Assembly: GCF_030503855.1 (NCBI RefSeq) | Contig: NZ_CP129971.1 | Coordinates: 3,472,001 to 3,536,000 of the forward strand | Length of the DNA: 64,000 nucleotides | From: Marivirga salinae | GTDB lineage: Bacteria > Bacteroidota > Bacteroidia > Cytophagales > Cyclobacteriaceae | Reading direction: 5' to 3' | Part shown: positions 47,553-55,958 of the stretch, in pieces | How the letters are laid out: every line of letters begins with the position of its first letter | How positions within the stretch are numbered: the first letter of the stretch is position 1 | Program-made: the position numbers and the translations under genes | Notes under the pieces: generated by a model | The model's database searches: none | Told to the model about the DNA's origin: nothing | The model's input: only the letters and a program-made list of their open reading frames with translations

Positions 47553-49271
47553 ATGGCAGAACGCGAATTTATTCAATCAGGTACAACCGGTCCCCGTTTA
47601 AAGTACGTTTTCAAAATTTTCAATAGCTACACTAGTGCTTGGGTAATTTCTGCCCTTCTCTTAACGGCTGTGTACGGATACTTTTTTCAGTACGAATTTT
47701 TACAAGAATCCGGCCCAATACAATTAGCGCTTACTTTAGGAAGTGAATTTATCCTAGCGCTGCTAATTACTGGGCTGATTACTTTATACATTTATGATAA
47801 AAGACAAACCGATACTCCTATTCAGCGTGTTTTTCCTGTTGTCATTTGGGGTAGGAAATTCTTAGTAAAAGTTGGGCCATTGTTGCGTCAATATTTATTC
47901 TCAAACGATCAAGAAGAAACGCCTTACAATAGAATTACGAGAAATTGGATTTATGCTACTTCTGCTGGAGTGAGTAATACTATTGGTTTTGGGAGTCAAA
48001 TAGATATGGATAAAGTGGGCACTACCCTGATTATGCCCGCTACCTTCACCAATACTAAAACCAAAACCGGGGACGAAACCGGACATTTTTATAAAAAAGT
48101 GATTGGCGAACATACGGGAGTTCAAACATACACTTTAAATCATTTTGTACATATAAGCGCCATGTCCTACGGAGCACTATCTTACAATGCTCATGCAGCC
48201 CTTAACAAAGGAGCGAAAATGGCAGGAATTTTACATAATACTGGTGAAGGTTCACTTGCGCCATGTCATGAATACGGTGGAGCAGATTTGGTTTTTCAAA
48301 TTGGGACAGCCAAATACGGAATCAGAAATGAAGACGGTGATTTGGATGATGATTTATTAAAGGATATGGCGAATCATCCTCAAGTGAAAATGTTTGAAAT
48401 CAAATTGGCTCAAGGAGCCAAACCAGGCAAAGGGGGTATGTTGCTCAAAGAAAAAATTACAGCCGAAATAGCCCAGATAAGAAAAATCCCAATGGGAAAA
48501 GATGCCTATGCACCTGCCAGGCATAAAGAATTTTCTGATGTGGCAGGTTTATTTGATTTCATTGATAAAGTAAGAAAAATCACCAATAAGCCAGTGGGTA
48601 TTAAAATGGTAATTGGTCATACTGTTGAGATTGAAGACATCGCCAAGATGATGAAAGACCAGCCAGGAAGAGGCCCTGATTACATTGTGATAGATGGCGG
48701 TGATGGTGGAACTGGAGCTTCTCCACACGTCTTAAGTTCGTATGCCGGTTTACCCATGAAACAAGCATTAGCTGTAGCAGATTGGGCTTTAAGAAATAAT
48801 GGTGTAAGAGATAAAGTAGTGCTTTTTGCAAGCGGAAAAATAGCTACAACTATTGACATAGCGGTTGCCATGGCTTTAGGTGCTGATGCCGTATACATTG
48901 CCAGAGGTTTTATGCTTTCATTAGGCTGTATTCAAGCTTTAGAATGCCATACCAATGCCTGTCCTACTGGCATTGCTACTCAAAACAAAAGATTGCAAAA
49001 AGCACTAGACATTGAAGCCGCAGCCAAAAGAATTGCCACATATGCAGATGCGCTTTATAAAGAAACTCAAATGCTAGCAGAATCCTGCGGTTACAATAGT
49101 CCTAATCAGATCACAGCTGATGACATCATGGTCGTTACCTCTCCTGGTCATTTAGATTATTTATCCGAATTACAAGGCATATCAGCCTTTGAAGCCAGCC
49201 AAGAAAGAAGATTGGCTAAAGAAAGAAATATGAGTGTTGGGGAAATGAAAATGAGACGGGAGCAGGTTTGA
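47553..49271 (+). CDS. Membrane-anchored FMN-binding glutamate-synthase-like protein
   Basis: A 572-residue protein with two N-terminal membrane helices (about 30-48 and 55-85) and a cytosolic Glu_synthase (GltB central) barrel. The FMN-site block MSYGALSYNAHAAL, the GGMLL-KITAEIA region and VIDGGDGGTGASP are intact. A cysteine cluster C459-x5-C465-x4-C470 (LGCIQALECHTNACPTG) matches the spacing of the 3Fe-4S site in glutamate synthase. It lacks the class II amidotransferase domain and the GXGXG domain, so it is not a complete GltB; such short homologues are annotated as FMN-binding glutamate synthase family proteins with unknown electron partner. It stands alone. Confidence 0.9.
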   Translation: MAEREFIQSGTTGPRLKYVFKIFNSYTSAWVISALLLTAVYGYFFQYEFLQESGPIQLALTLGSEFILALLITGLITLYIYDKRQTDTPIQRVFPVVIWGRKFLVKVGPLLRQYLFSNDQEETPYNRITRNWIYATSAGVSNTIGFGSQIDMDKVGTTLIMPATFTNTKTKTGDETGHFYKKVIGEHTGVQTYTLNHFVHISAMSYGALSYNAHAALNKGAKMAGILHNTGEGSLAPCHEYGGADLVFQIGTAKYGIRNEDGDLDDDLLKDMANHPQVKMFEIKLAQGAKPGKGGMLLKEKITAEIAQIRKIPMGKDAYAPARHKEFSDVAGLFDFIDKVRKITNKPVGIKMVIGHTVEIEDIAKMMKDQPGRGPDYIVIDGGDGGTGASPHVLSSYAGLPMKQALAVADWALRNNGVRDKVVLFASGKIATTIDIAVAMALGADAVYIARGFMLSLGCIQALECHTNACPTGIATQNKRLQKALDIEAAAKRIATYADALYKETQMLAESCGYNSPNQITADDIMVVTSPGHLDYLSELQGISAFEASQERRLAKERNMSVGEMKMRREQV

Positions 49272-49384
49272 TTTAAGTCTTTTTTGTAAGCCTTCTTTTT
49301 TATAAAATTTATGATCTACTATACCGTTGGCTTACTTAGACTGTCCATATGCAACCACTAACCAATAAAATCAATATCCAAAAC

Positions 49385-49426
49385 ATGCGCTGGCACACGC
49401 TTTTTCGCGTGTGTCCATCTTAAAAC
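49385..49426 (+). repeat. Transposase-flanking hairpin repeat, left copy
   Basis: The core TGCGCTGGCACACGCTTTTT contains the left arm of a hairpin (GGCACACGC, 49392-49400) that pairs with GCGTGTGTCC (49407-49415), followed by the tail GTCCATCTTAAAAC. The same structure occurs at 50205-50248 on the other side of the transposase gene. A tail-only fragment (GTCCATATGCAA) lies at 49343-49354. Confidence 0.8.
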
Positions 49427-49435
49427 CTATATCAG

Positions 49436-49984
49436 CTATTTTACAAAATCAATCTCCAAAACACCCTTCCCTCCGCTATAATCAATTGCACTGCTATATC
49501 TCCAATGATGAGCTTCATTCACAAATCCTGCAACTACGGGATTTTGATGAATATAATTAACTTTTTGATCGATTACTGCATTACTGTACAATTCTATAGG
49601 TTTATTATTATGTTGCCACAATTGACTTCCTGTAACATTACTACTCTTAGAGCCTGCTCTCTTGAACATCCAAAGCATCCATTCCTTTCTGCTTTCTTGT
49701 ATATTTTCTTTTATGGATGCTTGCAATTGCTTGGAAGTAAATTCTTTAAACCTACCTAAAACTTTTTCTGGATTATTTTCTTTAGCTCTGAAAATTAAAT
49801 GTAAATGACTTGGCATTATGCAATAACAATAAATTTCCATTCCTTTATTTTTTCGACAGTAATCTAAACTTTCAATAAGGATTGAAAAATACTGTTCTCT
49901 TACCATCAAATCAATCCAATATACAGTGGCGAAGCTGACAAAATACAGGCCTTCTTTATTGTGGAATTTATACTTTCTACTCAT
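49436..49984 (-). CDS. REP-associated tyrosine transposase (IS200/Y1 superfamily, RAYT)
   Basis: A 182-residue HUH single-strand transposase. The histidine pair is H60-L61-H62 in CIMPSHLHLIF, and the probable nucleophile is Y144 in NYIHQNPVVAGF. The length and the single-gene setting fit RAYTs, which mobilise or maintain short hairpin repeats rather than a full insertion sequence; similar hairpin repeats lie directly on both sides (49385-49426 and 50205-50248). I chose ATG at 49984 (MSRKYKFHNKEG), because the longer frame needs a GTG at 50047 and adds a 21-residue stretch unlike the family. The catalytic core looks intact, so it may be active. Confidence 0.88.
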   Translation of the reverse strand: MSRKYKFHNKEGLYFVSFATVYWIDLMVREQYFSILIESLDYCRKNKGMEIYCYCIMPSHLHLIFRAKENNPEKVLGRFKEFTSKQLQASIKENIQESRKEWMLWMFKRAGSKSSNVTGSQLWQHNNKPIELYSNAVIDQKVNYIHQNPVVAGFVNEAHHWRYSSAIDYSGGKGVLEIDFVK

Positions 49985-50204
49985 ATACAAGCTAGGATAA
50001 GGTTGATAATAAACAATCTCTATTAATGGCTGACTTTGCTTAGACACATAGACGCGCTAGCTTTATCTATCAGTTCTACATTTACTATAAATACTAAAGT
50101 AATTATACAGTAGGGGTTAGCAAATTACTTTAACTAAAAGTTTATTGAAAGAATTAAGAAAATTTTAATAATCTGTAGAATTCCCGAACTACTGGCAGAA
50201 GCTG

Positions 50205-50248
50205 CTGCGCTGGCGCACGCGTTTTCGCATGTGTCCATATGCAAAATC
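50205..50248 (+). repeat. Transposase-flanking hairpin repeat, right copy
   Basis: Same orientation as 49385-49426 and alike in TGCGCTGGC-CACGC-TTTTCGC-TGTGTCCAT. The hairpin arms are GCGCACGCG and CGCATGTGT, with minor mismatches. The tail is GTCCATATGCAAAATC. Confidence 0.8.
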
Positions 50249-50299
50249 TCTTTAGGTAGTCATTATCTAACACACCTCACCCGAGCTAATTACAGCCAA

Positions 50300-51082
50300 T
50301 CACTCCCCAAAACGCATAAATTCGTTATACTTATCTTTAATAAAAACCATGATTTCATAATCAGTAGATGATTTAATGAATTCCTCCTCAACATCCATAA
50401 AGCTTATAAAATCAGTGAGTAAATTCCCTTCTAAACCGACTATTCCTTTGACAATATTTCGGTTAAATCTCTTATTATAAATAATACGATCATCTTTTTC
50501 AGCTTTAAGCGCATAGTATTTCATTTTAGCTTTATACTTACGACTGAACATTTTAGGAATTACATATATATCAATGGTAGCGGGAGGAAGAATTCTACCA
50601 TTTTCCCAAAATCTCAGACTGTTATCTTCCTGAAATAAAGGTGGAATCTCAGCCATTGGTTTAGCCTGTGGAACACCATAGATTCTAAATCCCTTATCAT
50701 CTTGATTTTCCATATTTTTCAACTTCTCACTAAAAACACTTGAATTTTTAGGCCTATTGCTGACCTCCACCTCATCCAACTGAATGATTAAGGGAGTCAT
50801 ATAAATCACGACTGGATTGATCTCTTTTAAAATGAATTCTTTGCGATGATAATTAATATTGGAGATCAGTAAGGTATCAAAAGATTGGGCTTGAATGCTA
50901 AATTGTCCATTTTGGTTACTTATAGCAATAGTTTTTTTGCTAAGGTTTATAATATGACTTCCTTCTATGGGATCATTTGTATCCTCGTCAATTAAAAGTC
51001 CTTTTAGTTGCTTTTGAGCTTTCAAATGAGAAAAGCTTAATACCGAAAAGGCAATAATTAATATTATTTTGAGGCGGTTCAT
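50300..51082 (-). CDS. Secreted CarboxypepD_reg-like domain protein
   Basis: A 260-residue exported protein with a signal peptide (MNRLKIILIIAFSVLSFSHLKAQ). Residues about 25-105 form a carboxypeptidase-regulatory-like beta-sandwich (LKGLLIDEDTNDPIEGSHI, then NQNGQFSIQA), the domain seen at the N-terminus of Bacteroidota outer-membrane proteins. A low-similarity C-terminal region (about 110-260) has no motif I recognise. There is no TonB-dependent receptor barrel, so this is a stand-alone periplasmic or surface protein. The ATG at 51082 is used instead of a TTG one codon earlier. Neighbours give no functional hint. Confidence 0.85.
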   Translation of the reverse strand: MNRLKIILIIAFSVLSFSHLKAQKQLKGLLIDEDTNDPIEGSHIINLSKKTIAISNQNGQFSIQAQSFDTLLISNINYHRKEFILKEINPVVIYMTPLIIQLDEVEVSNRPKNSSVFSEKLKNMENQDDKGFRIYGVPQAKPMAEIPPLFQEDNSLRFWENGRILPPATIDIYVIPKMFSRKYKAKMKYYALKAEKDDRIIYNKRFNRNIVKGIVGLEGNLLTDFISFMDVEEEFIKSSTDYEIMVFIKDKYNEFMRFGE

Positions 51083-51157
51083 CAAGCTTGAATATTAATT
51101 TACTAAAATTAACGTAACAACTACCTTTTAAGTATATTATAAGTCATGAAGCGAATT

Positions 51158-51171
51158 GGACACTCTCGTGT
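51158..51171 (-). repeat. Possible inverted minimal hairpin repeat
   Basis: On the minus strand ACAC-GAGA-GTGTCC forms a short hairpin and ends in GTCC, like the transposase-linked repeats in inverse orientation. It is short, so this is tentative. Confidence 0.35.
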
Positions 51172-51263
51172 AATAAAGGCCCAGCGAACGCTTTATCCAG
51201 TGCTATATGTATAATAATCACATAGCGCAAACATCCGCTTGTGCTAATTTATCGAAATAGCCT

Positions 51264-51310
51264 CAAAAGCATGCGACTCAAAAGTCGCATGCGTCCATTT
51301 GTAAAATCTA
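51264..51310 (+). repeat. Transposase-type hairpin repeat, distant copy
   Basis: A perfect 10-bp stem GCATGCGACT/AGTCGCATGC (51269-51278 with 51283-51292) with loop CAAA is followed by GTCCATTTGTAAAATC. The tail matches that of 50234-50248, while the stem sequence is different, so structure and tail rather than stem sequence are conserved. Confidence 0.75.
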
Positions 51311-51371
51311 CGCTAACGCATGCACGCAGCTTGCGCCTACAATCAGCAATACAAATCTCAACACCTATGCA

Positions 51372-52760
51372 TTACAATTGCACGCCTTTAGAGAGTAAAT
51401 CATCAATATCTTCAGCAATATCACCAGACGGTCTTGCAGCATTTGCATCTGCTATATTACCTTCCTGATCGATTAAAATAAAGCGAGGAATTCCGCTGAT
51501 GGCATATTTTTGCATAATAGTAGCACCCCAGGCACCCTCAGCATATAAATGAATCCCTCCTAACTCTTTCTTCTTAACCATCTTTTTCCAAGGCTCAGGT
51601 GATGAATCAACACTTATCGCAATAAATGCAACATTTTCATTTTCATATTGCTTCTGTAATTCCTCCATATGAGGATGTTCTGCAATGCATGGGGCACACC
51701 AAGTTGCCCAAACATCTATATAAACTACTTTACCTTTAAAATCGGCCATAGTCATACTATCTCCTTCCAAATTAACATATTTAAAACCTGGAGCCGGATT
51801 TCCTTTTGCCAATGACGCTAAAACCTCAAGCTTATCTTCTACATTCTTTAAACGTTTCTTTGAGGAATTCAATGCTTTCCATTCCACAATCAAAGAATCT
51901 CTATCTTCCTTGTTTAATCTATTTAAATGTACATTGATTACTTGATATAATAATTCTCCCTTAATAGGATCACTTGGAATAGAATTCACTTCTTCAACTG
52001 ATGCCATCACATACTCACTTACATCTTGTGGGCCTTTATCTTTAAACTTTTCACCTACTTTAAATGTAATCTGTCTTTGTAAATAAGGTATAAAAAACTC
52101 ATAATCTAAATTGCTTGAATCGTAAAGATCTAATGAATCCTGAAAAGCATAAAAGTTCTCAGAAGGTTCGAATTCTTCTTTTGTCAATCTGGATTTATAT
52201 CCTGAATAATTCAATAGATTAAAATAAAACTCCCAATCATTATTTTTAAGATACCAGTCTTTAAATTCTTGATCCTTAACTCCTGACTTTTCTAAAGCAT
52301 TTTCTTTCAATACATAGTTTTTACGAAATGCGACTAGAAAACTATCTTCTGAAAGAGCCGCTAATTGTGCTATTCCTTTTAAAGTATCTTCCATTAAAAC
52401 CGTGGACGCCAAAAAGTTATTAATGGCTGCTCCTTTACCTTCATACTTTATAGATTCATCAAATTCTCTTGGATCAATTGTAAGGCTTAATTGATCCCCT
52501 GGCCTTAGATATAGGGTAGTTATTTCATTTCCATGAGCAAAGACTACCTTCTCCGCTTTATTAATAGGTATATTAGTTTGGAAATTGCCAACTGAATCTA
52601 ATGCAGCTGTTATAGTTGTATCTTGAAGTCTTAATGAAATATTGTCACCTTTTGGATTTATGACTTCTCCCTTTAAAGAAGTTACCATATTTTCTTTCTC
52701 TGGAGAACATGAAGCTAATAGTCCTAAAACGAGTAATGTAATTAGTTTGATAGTTTTCAT
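51372..52760 (-). CDS. TlpA-like thioredoxin-fold lipoprotein
   Basis: A 462-residue lipoprotein (signal MKTIKLITLLVLGLLASC, lipobox LASC with C18) with an N-terminal DUF4369-like beta domain (about 25-115), a helical middle region, and a C-terminal TlpA/Redoxin domain from about 315. The redox-active cysteines are C355 and C358 in ATWCAPCIAEHP, and GIPRFILIDQEGNI supplies the cis-proline. It is probably a periplasmic thiol-disulfide oxidoreductase attached to a membrane, as in many Bacteroidota TlpA-like proteins; the substrate is unknown. No cytochrome-biogenesis genes are near. The middle region is long but typical for this group. Confidence 0.93.
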   Translation of the reverse strand: MKTIKLITLLVLGLLASCSPEKENMVTSLKGEVINPKGDNISLRLQDTTITAALDSVGNFQTNIPINKAEKVVFAHGNEITTLYLRPGDQLSLTIDPREFDESIKYEGKGAAINNFLASTVLMEDTLKGIAQLAALSEDSFLVAFRKNYVLKENALEKSGVKDQEFKDWYLKNNDWEFYFNLLNYSGYKSRLTKEEFEPSENFYAFQDSLDLYDSSNLDYEFFIPYLQRQITFKVGEKFKDKGPQDVSEYVMASVEEVNSIPSDPIKGELLYQVINVHLNRLNKEDRDSLIVEWKALNSSKKRLKNVEDKLEVLASLAKGNPAPGFKYVNLEGDSMTMADFKGKVVYIDVWATWCAPCIAEHPHMEELQKQYENENVAFIAISVDSSPEPWKKMVKKKELGGIHLYAEGAWGATIMQKYAISGIPRFILIDQEGNIADANAARPSGDIAEDIDDLLSKGVQL

Positions 52761-52955
52761 TTGAGTTTAATTGATGGTTTGTCAAAAACTAAATTATAAG
52801 TTATATTTCAAATTTAAAAGGTTTAATTGAAATTTTAATTGGAAACATGTTTGTGTTACTTAATTAAAGAATTTCTGTAATGTGTGTATGAGCTTCGAGG
52901 GTACATTATAATCTTTTTCTCATTTTCAATGAATTAGTTTTTACCCTTCGGTTCA

Positions 52956-53040
52956 CATCCGCTGGAAAGTTTGCGCATAAAAAAACCTCCAACAGAAAAA
53001 ATAAACTGCTGGAGGTAAAAAAAGAGGTCACGAGCGGATT
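52956..53040. repeat. 85-bp direct repeat with tRNA 3' end, copy 1
   Basis: Identical base for base to 53115-53199. It ends with the 16 bases that are the 3' end of tRNA-Cys in copy 2, then the sequence diverges (next bases ACTCATACGC instead of CGAACCGCTG), so this copy holds only a tRNA fragment. Confidence 0.95.
52978..53023 (-). terminator. Duplicated terminator hairpin
   Basis: Exact copy of the tRNA-Cys terminator: ACCTCCA/TGGAGGT stem extended by CAG/CTG, flanked by seven-base A and T runs. It would act as a second terminator behind the tRNA. Confidence 0.75.
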
Positions 53041-53114
53041 ACTCATACGCACGGGCATGCCGCACACCCCCTCGTGAATCTTCGCCTGCGGCTTGATTTC
53101 GAACCTGCGCTTCT

Positions 53115-53199
53115 CATCCGCTGGAAAGTTTGCGCATAAAAAAACCTCCAACAGAAAAAATAAACTGCTGGAGGTAAAAAAAGAGGTCACGAGCGGATT
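53115..53199. repeat. 85-bp direct repeat with tRNA 3' end, copy 2
   Basis: Second exact copy, 159 bases to the right of copy 1. Its last 16 bases belong to the intact tRNA-Cys gene. Confidence 0.95.
53137..53182 (-). terminator. Terminator after tRNA-Cys
   Basis: Minus strand: ACCTCCA-GCAG...CTG-TTGGAGGT hairpin followed by a seven-base T run, directly downstream of the tRNA 3' end. Confidence 0.85.
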
Positions 53200-53254
53200 C
53201 GAACCGCTGTGGATGGTTTTGCAGACCACTGCCTAGCCACTCGGCCACGTGACC
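53184..53254 (-). tRNA. tRNA-Cys (anticodon GCA)
   Basis: The minus strand folds into a standard 71-base cloverleaf: acceptor GGTCACG with CGTGACC, D arm GCC/GGC, anticodon stem GTGGT/ACCAT with loop CTGCAAA (anticodon GCA), T arm AGCGG-TTCGAAT-CCGCT, and discriminator T, which is the known identity base for cysteine. CCA is not encoded. It stands alone with its own terminator, and its 3' end is duplicated at 53025-53040. Confidence 0.96.
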
Positions 53255-53672
53255 TTATTCGCTTTTGAGATTGCAAAAATAGACATATTATTGCGCTTGT
53301 CAAATAGAGAACAAGAATAATTATTAAATAATTTAACTTATTCTATAACTAGATTTTTTTTATTTGACGATATCTCTTTATTACTTTAATACTACAACCA
53401 CGAAATCCCCTCAATACTATTAAAGTTAAGAAGGTATTCTAAAGAGTTTTTCGCTAAAGCGAAAAACCTTTTGTTTCTTTTGTGGTTAGAAAAATGTTTG
53501 TTAATCTGTACCAACATTAGCAATTTCCCACCACAAAAGAGACAATAGAACACAAAGGGAGATAACCAAGGTTATTTTTAGGATTGCTTTGAAGCCTGAT
53601 GTTTCTAAGGTTAACTTAATAACATTAAAGTCTTCTCAAGGACAGTCGCTCAAATTTAAATCCGTGAAAAAC
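53255..53672. other. Intergenic region between tRNA-Cys and rpsA end
   Basis: About 420 bases without a gene. It has a perfect 10-bp hairpin GTTTTTCGCT-AA-AGCGAAAAAC (53446-53467) and an imperfect inverted repeat TTTGTTTCTTTTGTGG (about 53470-53487) against CCACAAAAGAGACAA (about 53532-53547). This resembles the AACCACAAAG-type intergenic repeats common in Bacteroidota. Confidence 0.6.
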
Positions 53673-53708
53673 AAAAAAAAGCCATCTACTTTTCAGCAAA
53701 TGGCTTTC
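53673..53708 (-). terminator. Terminator after rpsA
   Basis: Minus strand: AAAGCCATTTGCT-GAAA-AGTAGATGGCTTT, a 16-bp stem with two G-T pairs and a GAAA tetraloop, followed by eight T residues. Confidence 0.9.
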
Positions 53709-53733
53709 ACATATATTTAATAAGATTTAGAGA

Positions 53734-55719
53734 TTACTCTTTATCTTCTTTTTTATCGTCAGCTTTTTTCTCTTCAGCTTTTTCCTCTTTCTCTTCTGCT
53801 TTAGCTTCTTCCTTTTTGGCTTCTGCTTTCACTTCGTCAGCTTTTGGCTCTTCTTTCTTCGCTGCTTTCTTTGCTTCCGCTTTTGGCTCTTCCTCTTTCT
53901 TAGGAGCAGCTTTTTTCTTGCTTCCGCCTTTAGCATCATCTTCCATTTGTGTTTTCAATGCAGATAATGCATCCAAATCACCTAATGTAGATGAAGAAGC
54001 TTGTTGCTTAGGAGCTGATTTCTTCTTACCACTTCCAGTAGCAGTTGGCTTCTTCTTAGGAGCTGCCTCTTCTACTTTAGAGTGTGTATGTAAGTGAGAC
54101 AATACAATACGCTTGTCATCTTTAGAGAATTCTAAAACTTGGAATTCTAAAGACTCACCTACTTCTGCCATTGAGTCATCTGCTTTCTTCAAATGCTTAG
54201 TAGCAGCGAAACCTTCAATTCCGTAAGGAAGCTCAAGGATTGCACCTTTTTCGTTTTTGTTCAACACAGTACATTTGTGCTTAGAACCAACAGTAAATAC
54301 TGATTCAAAAGTATCCCAAGGATTCTCTTCCAATTGTTTGTGTCCTAATGCTAATCTTCTGTTATCAACATCTAGTTCTAAAACAACTACGTTCAATTCC
54401 TCTCCTACTTTCACGAATTCAGATGGGTGCTTGATTTTCTTAGTCCAGCTTAAATCAGAAACGTGAACCAATCCGTCAATACCTTCTTCTAACTCGATGA
54501 ACAATCCGAAGTTAGTCATATTTCTAACTACTCCTTTATGCTCAGTACCAACAGCATACTTTGTTAATACTTCTTTCTTGTTCCAAGGATCTTCAGTCAA
54601 TTGCTTAATGCCTAATGACATCTTACGCTCTTCTTTGTCTAAAGTAAGAACTACTGCTTCTAACTCATCACCAACATTGATGAAATCTTGTGGATTTCTT
54701 AAGTGCTGTGACCAGCTCATTTCTGAAACGTGGATCAAACCTTCAACACCTGGAGCGATCTCCAAGAATGCACCGTAATCAGCAACATTAACAATTTTAC
54801 CTTTCACTTTAGAACCTACATCAAGGCCTTCAGCCAATGAGTCCCAAGGGTGAGAAGTTAATTGCTTCATACCTAAAGAAATACGTTTTTTACCTTCGTC
54901 AAAGTCAAGTACTACTACTTTCACTTTTTCGTCAAGCTTCAATACCTCTTCTGGGTGATTGATTCTACCCCAAGAAATATCCGTAATGTGCAATAGACCA
55001 TCAACACCACCAAGGTCAATAAATACACCAAAGTTGGTCATGTTTTTGATCACACCTTCTAGAACCTGACCTTTTTCAAGGTTGTTCAAGATTTCAGCTT
55101 TTTGCTTCTCTAGATCTTTTTCTATTAATACTTTGTGGGAAACTACTACGTTATCGTTACTGTAGTTAATTTTCACCACTTTTACTTCCATTTTCTTACC
55201 TACGAAAACATCGAAGTCGCGAATAGGCTTCACGTCAATTTGAGAACCTGGTAAGAAGGCTTCAACACCGTGTACATCCACGATTAAACCACCTTTAGTT
55301 CTTCTTTTTACTAATCCTTCTATGATTAGATCTTCGTCAAGCGCTTTTTGGATTTTGTCCCAAGCACCTACAATTTTTGCTTTTCTTCTGGATAAAACTA
55401 ATTCCCCATTTTGATCTTCACGTTCTTCAACGTAAACTTCCACTTCGTCACCGATTTTTAAATCAGGAGTATCACGGAATTCATTGGTAGGAACTAAACC
55501 ATCAGACTTGTACCCAACATTTAATACCACGTCACGATCGTTAATCGCTACCACAATACCTTTTACTACTTCCTGCTCAGCCAAGTCAGTAGCAACATTG
55601 TCATACATTGCAGCTAGTTCTTCTCTTCTAGCTTTTGAGTAGCCTTCACCAAAACCTTTGGTTTCAAATGCTTCCCAGTCGAACTCTTCGTTCTGTACGT
55701 TTTCTTGATTTTCTGCCAT
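53734..55719 (-). CDS. rpsA: 30S ribosomal protein S1 with long charged tail
   Basis: RNA-binding ribosomal protein that helps load mRNA on the 30S subunit. Six S1 domains can be traced between about residues 55 and 545 (for example GVIKNMTNFGVFIDLGGVDG in the third and GKIVNVADYGAFLEIAPG in the fourth). The last 110 residues are a low-complexity tail made of Lys, Glu and Ala (repeats like KKEEPKAEAKK), which is much longer than in E. coli S1 and similar in composition to the tail of the small protein at 57238-57558. A full TTG-N19-TACCTTTG promoter lies 109-138 bases upstream of the ATG. The 661-residue length is otherwise as expected for Bacteroidota S1. Confidence 0.96.
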   Translation of the reverse strand: MAENQENVQNEEFDWEAFETKGFGEGYSKARREELAAMYDNVATDLAEQEVVKGIVVAINDRDVVLNVGYKSDGLVPTNEFRDTPDLKIGDEVEVYVEEREDQNGELVLSRRKAKIVGAWDKIQKALDEDLIIEGLVKRRTKGGLIVDVHGVEAFLPGSQIDVKPIRDFDVFVGKKMEVKVVKINYSNDNVVVSHKVLIEKDLEKQKAEILNNLEKGQVLEGVIKNMTNFGVFIDLGGVDGLLHITDISWGRINHPEEVLKLDEKVKVVVLDFDEGKKRISLGMKQLTSHPWDSLAEGLDVGSKVKGKIVNVADYGAFLEIAPGVEGLIHVSEMSWSQHLRNPQDFINVGDELEAVVLTLDKEERKMSLGIKQLTEDPWNKKEVLTKYAVGTEHKGVVRNMTNFGLFIELEEGIDGLVHVSDLSWTKKIKHPSEFVKVGEELNVVVLELDVDNRRLALGHKQLEENPWDTFESVFTVGSKHKCTVLNKNEKGAILELPYGIEGFAATKHLKKADDSMAEVGESLEFQVLEFSKDDKRIVLSHLHTHSKVEEAAPKKKPTATGSGKKKSAPKQQASSSTLGDLDALSALKTQMEDDAKGGSKKKAAPKKEEEPKAEAKKAAKKEEPKADEVKAEAKKEEAKAEEKEEKAEEKKADDKKEDKE

Positions 55720-55827
55720 AATGTGTCAGGGCTCTTTAATTACAATGTCAATCCGAGCCAAGATTTCCATCGTTTTGGTTTACAAATACTTACCTACTCA
55801 GATAAGCCCATTCACTCGAACGGATTG

Positions 55828-55857
55828 CAAAGGTACGATTTATTTGGAAAGTCGCAA
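55828..55857 (-). promoter_or_regulatory. rpsA promoter (TTG-N19-TACCTTTG)
   Basis: On the minus strand TTG (55857-55855) is followed after exactly 19 bases by TACCTTTG (55835-55828). This is a full match to the Bacteroidota housekeeping promoter consensus. The transcript would have a leader of about 100 bases. Confidence 0.8.
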
Positions 55858-55958
55858 TATGTTGGCACTCAGATAATAAAAAATCTATTGTTTTAACCAC
55901 TAAGTTTCACTGAGACTTTCACGAAGGTTACTAAGGCTCCCCTTTGTGAAATAAAACT

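Larger units (their letters stand above)
52761..53183. other. Intergenic region with tRNA-Cys-linked duplication
   Basis: Between the TlpA-like gene and tRNA-Cys. It contains the two 85-bp exact direct repeats (52956-53040 and 53115-53199), each with a terminator hairpin, and a 74-bp unique spacer between them. The 52761-52955 part is AT-rich without signals. A plus/minus open frame through the repeats is an artefact of the duplication. Confidence 0.75.

Noticed and set aside
49985..50047. GTG start extending the transposase by 21 residues
   Set aside because: The added stretch does not resemble the N-terminus of IS200-like proteins, and the ATG at 49984 gives the expected start.
51241..51468. 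75-residue plus-strand frame near the TlpA-like gene end
   Set aside because: It starts in a hairpin repeat and runs antisense into the thioredoxin-fold coding region; composition is not protein-like.
52906..53229. 107-residue minus-strand frame over the tRNA-Cys region
   Set aside because: It reads through the tRNA gene and both 85-bp repeats, giving an internal protein repeat that only mirrors the DNA duplication.
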